Shown here: positions 52,261-61,000 of the stretch, piece by piece
Position numbering within the stretch: position 1 is the first letter of the stretch
Layout of the letters: each line of letters begins with the position of its first letter
Assembly: GCA_031972475.1 (NCBI GenBank)
Contig: DALYEP010000001.1
Coordinates: forward strand, 620,001-684,000
Direction: 5' to 3'
DNA from: CAIQNR01 sp031972475
Lineage (GTDB): Bacteria; Babelota; Babeliae; Babelales; CAIQNR01
DNA: 64,000 nt
Translations under genes and position numbers: made by a program
Notes under the pieces: model-generated
Seen by the model: the letters and a program-made list of their open reading frames with translations, nothing else
Told to the model about the DNA's origin: nothing
The model's database searches: none

Positions 52261-53574
52261 ATGTTTTCTGATCTTCTTTATAATCTTTGTTCTAATATCG
52301 ATGAATTTTTTATACTTCCATCTCTGTTTATGTTTTTAAGTATTGGGATTTTTCTCACCTTAAAAACAAAATTTATTCAATTGAGAGCTTTTTCTCATTT
52401 TTTACATTTACTTTCAAAAGGAGTTAAGCATAAACATTCTAATAATGAAAAATCTATTAATCCTTTTCATGCGCTTTTAACTTCGATGGCAACAACAATA
52501 GGAATGGGTAATATTGTAGGCCCAACAATTGCGATAAGCACAGGTGGCCCAGGAGCGCTTTTTTGGTTATTAAGCTATTCTTTTTTTGGTGCAGTTATAA
52601 AATATACAGAAGTTTCCTTTGCTATAAAATTTAGAACTCGTCTTGCATCGGGCGTTTTAATTGGAGGTCCAACACAGTATCTTAGACAAGTGAGTAATTT
52701 TTTAGCATCGTGGTATGGATTTATAACAGTATTTTTATTTGCTGGATGGTCAGGGTTGCAAGCAAACACGCTGGCAACTATATTCGCTCTTGAATCGGTC
52801 CCAAAAAGTATCACAGGTCTTGTTTTAGCAACAATTGTATTTTTAGTTGTTAGAGGGGGCATAGTTCGTATTGGTGAAATTGCAAGTAAACTAGTTCCTT
52901 TGATGTTTGTTATGTATGTTACATTCACTCTTAGTATTATACTGACAAACATTTCTTCTTTATGGGATTCTCTTTGTTTAGTTTTTTCATCTGCGTTTTC
53001 TCCAAGCGCTGCGGTTGGAGGATTTGCTGGAGCATCTGTTATTTCTGCAATGCGTCAAGGAATTAATAGAAATATTTATATCACAGAAGCTGGGCTTGGC
53101 ACTTCAAGCATTGCGCATTCAATGGCTGATGCAGAGCATGGATCGGATCAAGCAATTTTAGCTATGTATTCTATTATAGCCGATACATTTTTAATGGCAC
53201 TTTCTGGGCTTTTAATTTTAGTTACTGGAGTGTGGAGTCGCGGTGCATTTAGCAATACGCTTGTTTATGAAATTTTTAAAACATACTCGCCAGGAATTGG
53301 AAAATGGGTTTTGCTTTTAAGTGTTATGTTGTTTGTTCTTACTACGGTAATAGGCAATAGTTTTAATGCGAGTCAAAGCTTTGCGTCTTTAACGCGGTAT
53401 CGTTTTATGAATTGGTACTATTTATTTTTAGCAACAGTTGTTGTTTTTGGAGCACATGCACAAGTACCACTTGTTTGGAAAATTATGGATGTTATGCAAA
53501 TTATGGTTGCAATTCCTCATATTATCGGTCTTTTTATTTTAAGTATTAAACGAAATGATGTTTTAAAATTGTAA
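52261..53574 (+). CDS. AGCS-family sodium:alanine/glycine symporter
   Basis: Secondary transporter using the sodium gradient to import alanine or glycine. About ten membrane helices. Family motifs: LKTKFIQLRAFSHFLHLL, TSMATTIGMGNIVGPTIAIS followed by TGGPGALFWLL, YTEVSFAIKFR, ITEAGLGTSSIAHSMADAEH and WSRGAFSNTLVYEIF. 437 residues is typical. Spacing to ruvA is 48 bases. Amino-acid import fits a bacterium that depends on outside supply; the exact substrate is inferred from the family. Confidence 0.92.
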   Translation: MFSDLLYNLCSNIDEFFILPSLFMFLSIGIFLTLKTKFIQLRAFSHFLHLLSKGVKHKHSNNEKSINPFHALLTSMATTIGMGNIVGPTIAISTGGPGALFWLLSYSFFGAVIKYTEVSFAIKFRTRLASGVLIGGPTQYLRQVSNFLASWYGFITVFLFAGWSGLQANTLATIFALESVPKSITGLVLATIVFLVVRGGIVRIGEIASKLVPLMFVMYVTFTLSIILTNISSLWDSLCLVFSSAFSPSAAVGGFAGASVISAMRQGINRNIYITEAGLGTSSIAHSMADAEHGSDQAILAMYSIIADTFLMALSGLLILVTGVWSRGAFSNTLVYEIFKTYSPGIGKWVLLLSVMLFVLTTVIGNSFNASQSFASLTRYRFMNWYYLFLATVVVFGAHAQVPLVWKIMDVMQIMVAIPHIIGLFILSIKRNDVLKL

Positions 53575-53599
53575 TTATTGTTCTTGAATAATAATTACA
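53570..53599. terminator. Inverted repeat at convergent gene ends
   Basis: A 10-bp perfect stem TGTAATTATT/AATAATTACA with a 10-base loop overlaps the symporter stop and the last codons of the minus-strand gene. It is all A-T but for two G-C pairs and has no strong T-tract, so termination is plausible but weak. Confidence 0.4.
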
Positions 53600-53940
53600 G
53601 TAGGTCTACTTGTTTCATGATTTGAATTTTTCTCTCCCTCAAGTGTTGTTTTTAAAAACATTCGATCCAGGGTGTTTTGACTAGCGCGCCCTGAGGCGAG
53701 CGCTTCTTTTCGGGCATTTTCTTTACTAGTTTCATCTTGCTCTAATGCTTCATTTAACTTTCCTACAGCTTCTAAAATTTTCTGAGTATGATCATCAAAT
53801 TTTTTTATTAATGAATGATTTGCGCTTTTTATATTAATGGTAATGCTCAAAGGTATGATAAATTTTATATATATCATCCGAGACGAAATCTTTTTTATGG
53901 TTTTTTTTAAAAAAATTATAAAAAATTTTTTAATATTCAT
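53575..53940 (-). CDS. Small protein with hydrophobic N-terminus, unknown
   Basis: 121 residues. A basic and hydrophobic N-terminus (FFIIFLKKTIKKISSRM, then IYIKFIIPLSITINIKSANH) is followed by a helical charged domain (KKFDDHTQKILEAVGKLNEA) and a Ser/Thr-rich end. AAAGG sits before the 53940 ATG; starting at 53877 would give a neater signal peptide but has no ribosome site. It could be anchored in or exported through the membrane. No family is recognised. Confidence 0.55.
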   Translation of the reverse strand: MNIKKFFIIFLKKTIKKISSRMIYIKFIIPLSITINIKSANHSLIKKFDDHTQKILEAVGKLNEALEQDETSKENARKEALASGRASQNTLDRMFLKTTLEGEKNSNHETSRPTVIIIQEQ

Positions 53941-54019
53941 CTTTAATTACCTTTTTTAATATATCGATAATAAAGTTGATTATCTTATAAAAGATCAAAA
54001 AAAGTATAGAGATTAAAAG

Positions 54020-56221
54020 TTATATATTTTCAAATTCTTGCAATTGATTTTTTGTGATATAAGAATTTTTTCTATGTTTCTCAATTCCAAGATTTACGAT
54101 TTTATCAATTAGTTCCATTGGTTTGATTCCGACCTCCGCTGCTTGATGAAATAAACATGTTGCGGGAGTGAGTGCTGGAAGTGAATTAATTTCTAAAATA
54201 ACAATACGATCATTTTTTGTAGGGCTTTCTTCTGCTTTTTGATAAAAACAGTCGATACGTGCATACCCAGAACATCCAACGGCAATATAAACTTGTTCAA
54301 TTATTTTTTTAATAAATATTAAGACATCGTTTGAAAGTGGCGCCGGCGTTTGATTTTCTCCAGCCCCTGGTAAAAATTTTTCTTCAATGCTTAATATACC
54401 ATTACTTGCAACAGCTTGACTTGGAGGAAGAGCTTGTACTTTGTTTTCATTTCCTATTACCCCTACCGTAAGCTCCATTCCTATAATGCATTCTTCTATA
54501 AGCGCATAGTCTTTATTATTAGAAAATATTAATTCAATCGCATCTGAAAGTTCACTTTCATCTTTAGCTTTTGAAACCATGACGCTACATCCATCATCAT
54601 GAGGTTTTATAATAATAGGAAAAGAAATTAAATTTTGAATTTCTTTTAATTTTTGATTTTTATTAATGTTCCATTCATTTTTTTTAAGCAAGATTCCTTT
54701 TGGAACATCAAATCCTTCTGTTTTTAAAAAAGTATTTGTTTCATATTTATTCATAGCAAGGGCGCTTGCAAGGACGGAAGATCCATTATAAGGCATTTTA
54801 AGCATTTCTAGCATGCCTTGAACAGCTCCATTTTCACCAAAGCCTCCATGGAGCGCAATAAAAATAAAATCAAACTTTTCTGGTAATGAAGACCAGGTTA
54901 TTTTTTTTGATCTATCAAGATCATATTCAATTTCTGATGTAGTGTTATGAACAAGTAGTTTTTGATCAAGTGGATAGATGTCCATTTTAGAGTCAAGAAA
55001 TAAAGGAGTTACTTCATACTTTTCTGGAGAGAGTTTGTAACAAACATTTCTTCCTGAGTTTAGCGATGTTTCTTTTTCATTAGAATTTCCTCCTAGAAGG
55101 ACTCCAATTCGTATTTTTTTATTAAGAGAGATGTTCATATTTTCTTTAGTATTTTTAGAACTAGTAACGTTATAATTTTTAAATTCACTCTCAATTAAAT
55201 AGTTGATAATTTCTGTGTGGCTCATATTTAATTGCGCAGCTTGGTTAAAAAAGAAGCTTGAAGGAGCCATTCCGCAAAGAGTATTAGGATCAATAATAAC
55301 TATTGATCCATCTTTTTTTAAAAAACCATCAATACGAGATATTGTTGAAAAGTGAAGTGCATTCATAACCGCAAGGCAGGTTTCTTGAATTTTTAAAGAA
55401 TCTTTTTCTGAGCAGCGTGCAGGGGTGAATTTTTGCGCATATCCAGGCATGTATTTATGTTCAAAATCAAGAATATGCGAGCCTTGATTAAGTGTTAATT
55501 CTGTTGGTGGTAACGCAAGGATATTTCCTGTTTTAGGGTTTATGAGAGTTACACAAGTAAATTCCATCCCTTCTATTTTTTCTTCTATTAAAACTGGTTG
55601 TTCGCTGTGAGGATCTATTTTCATTGCATATTCTATGCCAGAAATAAGTTGCTCTTTGTTTAGTGCTATACGAACGCCTAGGCTTGAACCTTCTTGTGCT
55701 GGCTTTATTACAAGAGGGTAATCGAGGTTGTTTTCTTCTAATAGTTTTAAGATGATTGATTCTGAAAGTTGCTCTGAAGTTATAGTTACTGATTTGGGGG
55801 TTGTAATGTTATGGGATTGAAGTATTTTTTTTTGAATTGATTTATTCATTCCTAAAGCGCTTCCAAGAATTTTTGAACCTAGATAAGGAATGTTTAAAAC
55901 CTCAAGAGTTCCTTGTAGGCATCCATCTTCTGCATAACGTCCATGTTGGGCAATGTATATAAAATCAACATATTTTTTAAGATCGTCCCAAGTTATTAAT
56001 GTTGCTTCTTTATGCAGTCTATGTTCAAAGTCTTTTATCTTTCCTCGATATAAAAAACTCCATGGTAATAAATAAAGCTTGTTGTTTTGAGATTGAAAAA
56101 GTGGAATTGCATTATAGCGATTTGTATCAAGATGATCACAAATAGTTCGACCAGAACTTAACGAAACTTCTTTTTCAATTGACATTCCACCCATCAAAAC
56201 GCCGATTTTTGCTATATGCAT
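54020..56221 (-). CDS. ddl: Tandem fusion of two D-alanine:D-alanine ligase domains
   Basis: Ddl joins two D-alanines for peptidoglycan synthesis. Two complete-length ligase units are fused in 733 residues: the first starts KIGVLMGGMSIEKEVSLSSG and the second, near 365, RIGVLLGGNSNEKETSLNSG. The first keeps the serine loop KPAQEGSSLGV, but its metal-binding motif is IIDPNTLCGM instead of EINTLPGM. The second keeps ILEINSLPALTP, but its loop is KPHDDGCSVMV, with Cys where Ser is expected, and its HGxxGEDG reads HGGFGENG. Both keep the RID aspartate. The halves may cooperate or one may be regulatory. GGGG precedes the ATG. Confidence 0.88.
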   Translation of the reverse strand: MHIAKIGVLMGGMSIEKEVSLSSGRTICDHLDTNRYNAIPLFQSQNNKLYLLPWSFLYRGKIKDFEHRLHKEATLITWDDLKKYVDFIYIAQHGRYAEDGCLQGTLEVLNIPYLGSKILGSALGMNKSIQKKILQSHNITTPKSVTITSEQLSESIILKLLEENNLDYPLVIKPAQEGSSLGVRIALNKEQLISGIEYAMKIDPHSEQPVLIEEKIEGMEFTCVTLINPKTGNILALPPTELTLNQGSHILDFEHKYMPGYAQKFTPARCSEKDSLKIQETCLAVMNALHFSTISRIDGFLKKDGSIVIIDPNTLCGMAPSSFFFNQAAQLNMSHTEIINYLIESEFKNYNVTSSKNTKENMNISLNKKIRIGVLLGGNSNEKETSLNSGRNVCYKLSPEKYEVTPLFLDSKMDIYPLDQKLLVHNTTSEIEYDLDRSKKITWSSLPEKFDFIFIALHGGFGENGAVQGMLEMLKMPYNGSSVLASALAMNKYETNTFLKTEGFDVPKGILLKKNEWNINKNQKLKEIQNLISFPIIIKPHDDGCSVMVSKAKDESELSDAIELIFSNNKDYALIEECIIGMELTVGVIGNENKVQALPPSQAVASNGILSIEEKFLPGAGENQTPAPLSNDVLIFIKKIIEQVYIAVGCSGYARIDCFYQKAEESPTKNDRIVILEINSLPALTPATCLFHQAAEVGIKPMELIDKIVNLGIEKHRKNSYITKNQLQEFENI

Positions 56222-56406
56222 ATAATGACAACCCCGTAAAATATAAATTATAGAAGTTATAGTATAGCTAAAAAATCAATAGATTTTAAAATTTATCTTA
56301 TTATCAAAAGCGAAATTAAGGGGAATTTATAAAAAAACTTTACAATTGGTGATTTTATAAATTCTAATTTTATTAGAAATCGTATTTCAAAAGGGCCTTG
56401 TTTTTT

Positions 56407-56766
56407 ATGAATAAAAAATGGATAGGTTTTTTTATTTTTTTAAAAATTTTTTCAAATTCTTATGAAGACAGAGTAGCTCGCTTATGTCAAAAAAATGAAG
56501 AAGTAAAAAAAAATTTCTTTAAGGTTTTTAATCAATATTCATTAAATCTTAAAAACCATACCAACGGTTTCACGCTTGAAGATTCTTCTGATAAAACATT
56601 TCAACTTAAGGAAAGACCTTCTTTTAGGCATAAAGATTATTCTATTGCCCAAGATAGTAATTTAACTAAATTCTCAAAAATGTTAGCAGTTTCTCGTAAA
56701 TCATTTTTAACTTTTCTAGGTAAGACTGGCCCATCTTTGTATTTTTTAATTCAAGAAAAGAAATAA
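56407..56766 (+). CDS. Small exported protein, unknown
   Basis: 119 residues from the ATG at 56407; AAAAGGG lies 12 bases upstream and is too close to the in-frame TTG at 56398. Signal peptide KWIGFFIFLKIFSNSYED. The mature part is Lys-, Ser- and Phe-rich (VARLCQKNEEVKKNFFKVFN, FSKMLAVSRKSFLTFLGKTG) with one cysteine. No family is recognised. It is followed by a 163-base A+T-rich gap without a gene. Confidence 0.55.
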   Translation: MNKKWIGFFIFLKIFSNSYEDRVARLCQKNEEVKKNFFKVFNQYSLNLKNHTNGFTLEDSSDKTFQLKERPSFRHKDYSIAQDSNLTKFSKMLAVSRKSFLTFLGKTGPSLYFLIQEKK

Positions 56767-56929
56767 GTCCTAAGATTTAGTTTGATTTATTAAATAAATA
56801 ATAAAGTTTTAAAATCAATTTTTGATACTTTTTCATTTTCTTCAAGCTTAATTTAATTAGATTTGCACTATTATTATTATATAATCAATATTTGTAATTA
56901 TTTTTAATTTTTATAAATAGAGGTTTTAT

Positions 56930-57289
56930 ATGAATAATAAAATGAACAGTCAATTACTTATGCTTTCTTTAAGTATATTTTTCGTAAAAGAATCTTGTGC
57001 GCAAGATCCTTTATTTAAAGGACAAGTCCCTTGTTCTGCGGTCGATAGATCTAGTAGAGATTTTTTAATCCTTAATTCTAATGCTAATAATCCATTATCA
57101 AGGTCTTCGGTTTATGGGTATCTTGCAACTGCTAGAGGGAGTGAGCTTGCGCTGCCTAATGGCATAGTTTTTAATAACGCTTCTTTGCAAGATCCGCATC
57201 GAAAATTTTCTGATCAAAAAGAAAGGCTTCTAGTTGAACTTGCAAGAAGAAAAGCCGCTAAAGCTGCAGACCAATCTGTCGCTCAATAA
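56930..57289 (+). CDS. Small exported protein, unknown
   Basis: 119 residues. Signal peptide LLMLSLSIFFVKESCAQDPL, probably cut after CAQ. The mature part contains one cysteine and a mixed polar sequence (SSRDFLILNSNANNPLSRSS, GYLATARGSELALPNG) and ends in a basic Ala-rich helix (VELARRKAAKAADQSVAQ). AGAGG precedes the ATG. Function unknown. Confidence 0.58.
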   Translation: MNNKMNSQLLMLSLSIFFVKESCAQDPLFKGQVPCSAVDRSSRDFLILNSNANNPLSRSSVYGYLATARGSELALPNGIVFNNASLQDPHRKFSDQKERLLVELARRKAAKAADQSVAQ

Positions 57290-57390
57290 TAATTTATTTA
57301 TTAATTGAAGAGTAAAAGATTTTTTCTATACATATTTTTTAAAAAATATAATTTTTGTTTTATATAAATAAAATTTTTAAGAAAGAGAAA

Positions 57391-57933
57391 ATGTTAAGAA
57401 ATGATCTTTTAGTTTGGATTGATCTTGAAATGACGGGCCTTAAGCCACAATCTGATGTTATACTTGAAATAGCAGTTATTATTACAGACAATAATTTAGA
57501 TATTATAGCGCAAGGCCCTCATGTTATTATTCATCAATCTGATGATGTAATGAGCAAAATGCAAGATTATGTAAAGAATATGCATTCTAAGTCAGGATTA
57601 TACAATCAAGTGCTTTCTTCAAAAGTTTCTATTTCCGATGCTCAGCAAGAGGTTCTTAATTTTCTGAAAAAATATTGTACCCCAGGAACGGCTTTATTGT
57701 GTGGTAATTCTGTTTGGATGGATAAGGCTTTTTTAGCAGTATATATGCCAGAGCTTTATAATTTTTTTCATTATAGAATTATTGATGTTAGCACGCTTAA
57801 AGAGCTTGTAAAACGTTGGTATCCTGATAGGCAATTGAATAGCGTAAGTAAGAGTGAAAATCATCGAGCATTAGAAGACATTTTAGAGTCTCTTGAAGAA
57901 ATGAAGCATTATAAAAAAACTATATTTAAATAA
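57391..57933 (+). CDS. orn: Oligoribonuclease
   Basis: DEDDh exonuclease that degrades very short RNAs, including pGpG in many bacteria. Motifs: LVWIDLEMTGLKPQSDVILE with the first Asp and Glu, LLCGNSVWMDKAFLAVYMPE with the next Asp, and SKSENHRALEDILESLEEM with the final His and Asp. The ATG at 57391 (MLRND) fits the family N-terminus and follows GAAAGAG; the frame can be extended to a TTG at 57355, which is unlikely. 180 residues is typical. Confidence 0.96.
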   Translation: MLRNDLLVWIDLEMTGLKPQSDVILEIAVIITDNNLDIIAQGPHVIIHQSDDVMSKMQDYVKNMHSKSGLYNQVLSSKVSISDAQQEVLNFLKKYCTPGTALLCGNSVWMDKAFLAVYMPELYNFFHYRIIDVSTLKELVKRWYPDRQLNSVSKSENHRALEDILESLEEMKHYKKTIFK

Positions 57934-57937
57934 TTTC

Positions 57938-59878
57938 TTATGACAATGGTTGTGGTGTGAAATATAATTCGCTTTTAATATTTTTGTTTTTAATTGATTT
58001 AAAAGCAGCAATTAATTGATCAAATCGATCTGCCTTGATATAAATTTTTCGGCTAAAAACTTGTTTTATTTTTGATACCGGTGGCTGTGCGGGGCCAAGT
58101 ACACGTAAAGATTCTTCTTTAAGAAGAAGTGATGCAATTAAAAAAGACTCTTGTTCGACAACTTCTTCTTTTTTATGTTTTAATTCTATCTCTGCAAATC
58201 GAATGATCGGAGGGTATCCTATTAATTTTCGATTAATTATTTCATGATTATAAAAGTTTAGATAATCAATTTCATTGATGTAAGAAAAAATTGGATTATC
58301 TACCATGCTTTGTATGATAACGCGACCATTGTTTGTTGACCTACCCGCTCTTCCAGCTACTTGAATTAATTGTTGTAGAACAACTTCTTTTGCATTGTAA
58401 ATGGGGAAATTTAAATTTACATCTGCCCAAATAACACCAACAAGAGTAACTTTTGGAAAATGAAAACCCTTTGTTATTGTTTGGGTTCCTACTAAAATAT
58501 CAACAGTTCCTGTTTCAAAATCATGAATTGTTTTTTGCCATATCTTTTTATTTGTTGTTGTATCCATATCTGCTCGCGCAATAGAAGCTGTTGGAAATAG
58601 TTTTTGTAAAATTGTGACGATTTGTTGGGTTCCAATTCCTTTTTTTAAAAAATCTTCTTTATTACATGTTGGGCATGCAGTAGGAGCTTGTTGCCAGTGG
58701 CCACAATAGTGGCATTTAAGGATGTTATTATCGTGTAGTGTTAAACTTACGGAGCATTTTTTACATTCAAATACATATGCACATTCTTTACATTGTAAAA
58801 AAAAACAAACACCTCTTCTATTTAAAAAAATAATTGTTTGCTCTTTTTTTAATAGTTGATTTTTAATTGCTTGATGCAACTCTGTGCTAATCCAAAAATT
58901 TTTACGTTTTTTTTGATTGGTTAAAAGAACAGATTCTATTTTTGGAAATGTGCCGCCAAATCGTGTTGTAAGTTTAAAAAGCTTCCAGTTTCTATGCTGT
59001 ACATTATATAAAGAGCTTATGGATGGTGTTGCAGACCCCATTAATATAGGAATGTTATATTCTTGAGCTCTCATAATTGCTGCTGATTTGGTATTTATTT
59101 TAGGATGTTTTTTTTCTTGAAATCCTATTTCATGCTCTTCATCAATTATAATCAATCCTAAATTTTTTATTGGTAACAAAATTGGTAAATGAACGCCAAT
59201 TATAAGAAGAGGCGTACCTTCTTGAAGAGATTTCCATAGCATTCGTTTTGTTTGAGCGGGTGATGCGCTATGAAAAGCTATTAATGGGATATCTGGGATT
59301 TGAGATTTAAGTAATTTTTCAAATTGGGTGGCAAGGGTTACTTCTGGAAGAAGAAACAATGACGTTTTGCCCTCTTTATATGCGTGTTCAATTAATTTTT
59401 TATATACTTCTGTTTTTCCAGATCCAGTTACGCCATGCAATAGAATTGGAGAATATGATTTTTCGGTAATTTTTTTTGTTGTATAATCTACCACTTCTTG
59501 CTGTTCTGCTGTCAGTTTAACTATAGAAGAAGTGTAATTTTCTGTTTGTTCTATAACAGATTCATTTTCTTTTTGTTCAATAAAGCTTCTTATTCGACTA
59601 ATAAAATAAATAGGGTCTGTTATGTGATAATAAGCAAGAGCAGTAATAAATTTTAAATAGATTGGATCTTTAGGGAAATGTTCGATACTAAAAATTTCTT
59701 TAACAATAAAAGTGGATTCTTTTTTTTCAGAATAGCATGCAACTACAAGTGCTGAGACTGTTGTATTTCTTACCGGGACTTTTACAATATCTCCTACGGC
59801 AACTGAATTTAAAAGAGAGGGTACATGATAGGTTAGTGGCTTGGAAAAGCCAGACAATAATTTTACATCTACAAACAT
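57938..59878 (-). CDS. priA: Primosomal protein N' (replication restart helicase PriA)
   Basis: Superfamily 2 helicase that reloads the replisome on stalled forks. The start at 59878 gives the family N-terminus (FVDVKLLSGFSKPLTYHVPS); the frame continues to an ATG at 59944, and neither start has a good ribosome site. Walker A is LLHGVTGSGKTEVYKKL near 150, motif II IIDEEHEIGFQEKKHPKIN near 246. The zinc-binding cysteines are in CKECAYVFECKKC and CHYCGHWQQAPTACPTC near 360-405. GTQTITKGFHFPKVTLVGVI and VAGRAGRSTNNGRVIIQ follow. It is convergent with orn, leaving only 4 bases. Confidence 0.96.
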   Translation of the reverse strand: MFVDVKLLSGFSKPLTYHVPSLLNSVAVGDIVKVPVRNTTVSALVVACYSEKKESTFIVKEIFSIEHFPKDPIYLKFITALAYYHITDPIYFISRIRSFIEQKENESVIEQTENYTSSIVKLTAEQQEVVDYTTKKITEKSYSPILLHGVTGSGKTEVYKKLIEHAYKEGKTSLFLLPEVTLATQFEKLLKSQIPDIPLIAFHSASPAQTKRMLWKSLQEGTPLLIIGVHLPILLPIKNLGLIIIDEEHEIGFQEKKHPKINTKSAAIMRAQEYNIPILMGSATPSISSLYNVQHRNWKLFKLTTRFGGTFPKIESVLLTNQKKRKNFWISTELHQAIKNQLLKKEQTIIFLNRRGVCFFLQCKECAYVFECKKCSVSLTLHDNNILKCHYCGHWQQAPTACPTCNKEDFLKKGIGTQQIVTILQKLFPTASIARADMDTTTNKKIWQKTIHDFETGTVDILVGTQTITKGFHFPKVTLVGVIWADVNLNFPIYNAKEVVLQQLIQVAGRAGRSTNNGRVIIQSMVDNPIFSYINEIDYLNFYNHEIINRKLIGYPPIIRFAEIELKHKKEEVVEQESFLIASLLLKEESLRVLGPAQPPVSKIKQVFSRKIYIKADRFDQLIAAFKSIKNKNIKSELYFTPQPLS

Positions 59879-59995
59879 AATTTTATTAGTATAGTCTATT
59901 GTATTTTTTATAAAAGAATTGTTTAAAAATATTGACCTAATCATTATTTTTTACGTAAAAACAATAATTATTATTTTTTTATAAAAGGAGTTCTT

Positions 59996-60928
59996 GTGAA
60001 TAAAAAAAGATATTTTTTATGTGGGATAGTTTTAATAAGTCAGGCTTTTGGAACTTCTAGTTTTGTTACAGAGTCTTACTCTACAAGCTCTTCTTTTAAA
60101 GAAGATATGGTGAATGGAAAATTAATAAAATCTGAAAAATTACATAAAAGTAGTAATAATAAAACAGCAGGTAAGGATGGCAAAATTATTTATCAAAAAT
60201 TTGATAATAATAAAGATGAGCAAGTGCAAGATCCTTTTTTAGGTATAAAAACTTCTGGAGAAGATTATTTTAATTACAACACCCAATCTTCTATTGATAA
60301 AAAAATGATAAAATTAGTTACAGGCTCATGTTCAATTACCGACTTTGGAAGTGGTTTTACCGATCGTCAAGTTGCTATTGTAAAAAAGAATGCGGCAAAA
60401 AATGTTTCAGGAGATTTTTTGTTTGGAATTTTTAATTCTTCAAATGATGCAGTTACTATGAATGCAGAAAGTGCATTAATTCAAGCTTTTCATCAAGGAG
60501 ACAATAAGCCTGATATAGAAATCATGATTGATGCTTTAGAGAATATTAAAGAATTTAGTGAAGATAATAATTATAAAGATTTTTTTGGTGTAGGAATGGC
60601 TATTTTACGCGATCTTACTTCTAGAAAAGAGCTGACTGTTTGGTGCCCTTTTAATTGTAAGGCAGCTGTTTTTTCTAAAAGAAATATTAGTGATTGTGAT
60701 GATATGGTCTGTTTTAAAAGCATATCAAAAGGAGATATTATTATTTTTGGAACAAATAACTTTTGGGAAAAAATTGATTCAAATGAAGCAATAAAGATTG
60801 CAAAAAAAGATTTTAAAAAAGTTTCATATGCAAAATCTGCTATTGATGTAGCAGAAAAATTAGTGATTACAGCTCGGACAAGAGGTTGTAACGAGGCAAT
60901 GAATGTACTTGTTGTTTATATTTTGTAA
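59996..60928 (+). CDS. Exported PP2C-like protein lacking catalytic aspartates
   Basis: 310 residues with a signal peptide (YFLCGIVLISQAFGTSS), then a Ser/Lys-rich linker to about 85. The rest follows the PPM/PP2C phosphatase pattern: FLFGIFNSSND near 141 in place of FGVFDGHGG, GVGMAILRDLTSRKELTVWC then CKAAVFSK in place of the GSTA...VGDSRAVL strands, GDIIIFGTNNFWEKIDSNEA near 246 in place of the LASDGLWD motif, and AEKLVITARTRGCNEAMNVL at the end in place of A..RGS.DN(I/V)T. Each expected metal-binding Asp is missing, so it is probably a non-catalytic relative. AAAGGAG precedes the GTG start. The match is by pattern and needs a profile search. Confidence 0.6.
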   Translation: MNKKRYFLCGIVLISQAFGTSSFVTESYSTSSSFKEDMVNGKLIKSEKLHKSSNNKTAGKDGKIIYQKFDNNKDEQVQDPFLGIKTSGEDYFNYNTQSSIDKKMIKLVTGSCSITDFGSGFTDRQVAIVKKNAAKNVSGDFLFGIFNSSNDAVTMNAESALIQAFHQGDNKPDIEIMIDALENIKEFSEDNNYKDFFGVGMAILRDLTSRKELTVWCPFNCKAAVFSKRNISDCDDMVCFKSISKGDIIIFGTNNFWEKIDSNEAIKIAKKDFKKVSYAKSAIDVAEKLVITARTRGCNEAMNVLVVYIL

Positions 60929-60940
60929 AAAATATCTTTT

Positions 60941-60997
60941 TAAAATCCTTATACTTGGCTAAGCTTCATGATTAATTTTACATAGGTATAAGGATTT
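60941..60997 (+). terminator. 13-bp hairpin ending in T-tract that contains the polA ribosome site
   Basis: Arms 60941-60953 and 60985-60997 pair perfectly around a 31-base loop. The 3' arm (GTATAAGGATTTT) runs into six Ts, as in an intrinsic terminator for the gene before. The same arm holds the AAGGA that serves as the ribosome site for the polA GTG at 61001. Folding would therefore end the upstream transcript or hide the polA start. Confidence 0.6.
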
Positions 60998-61000
60998 TTT

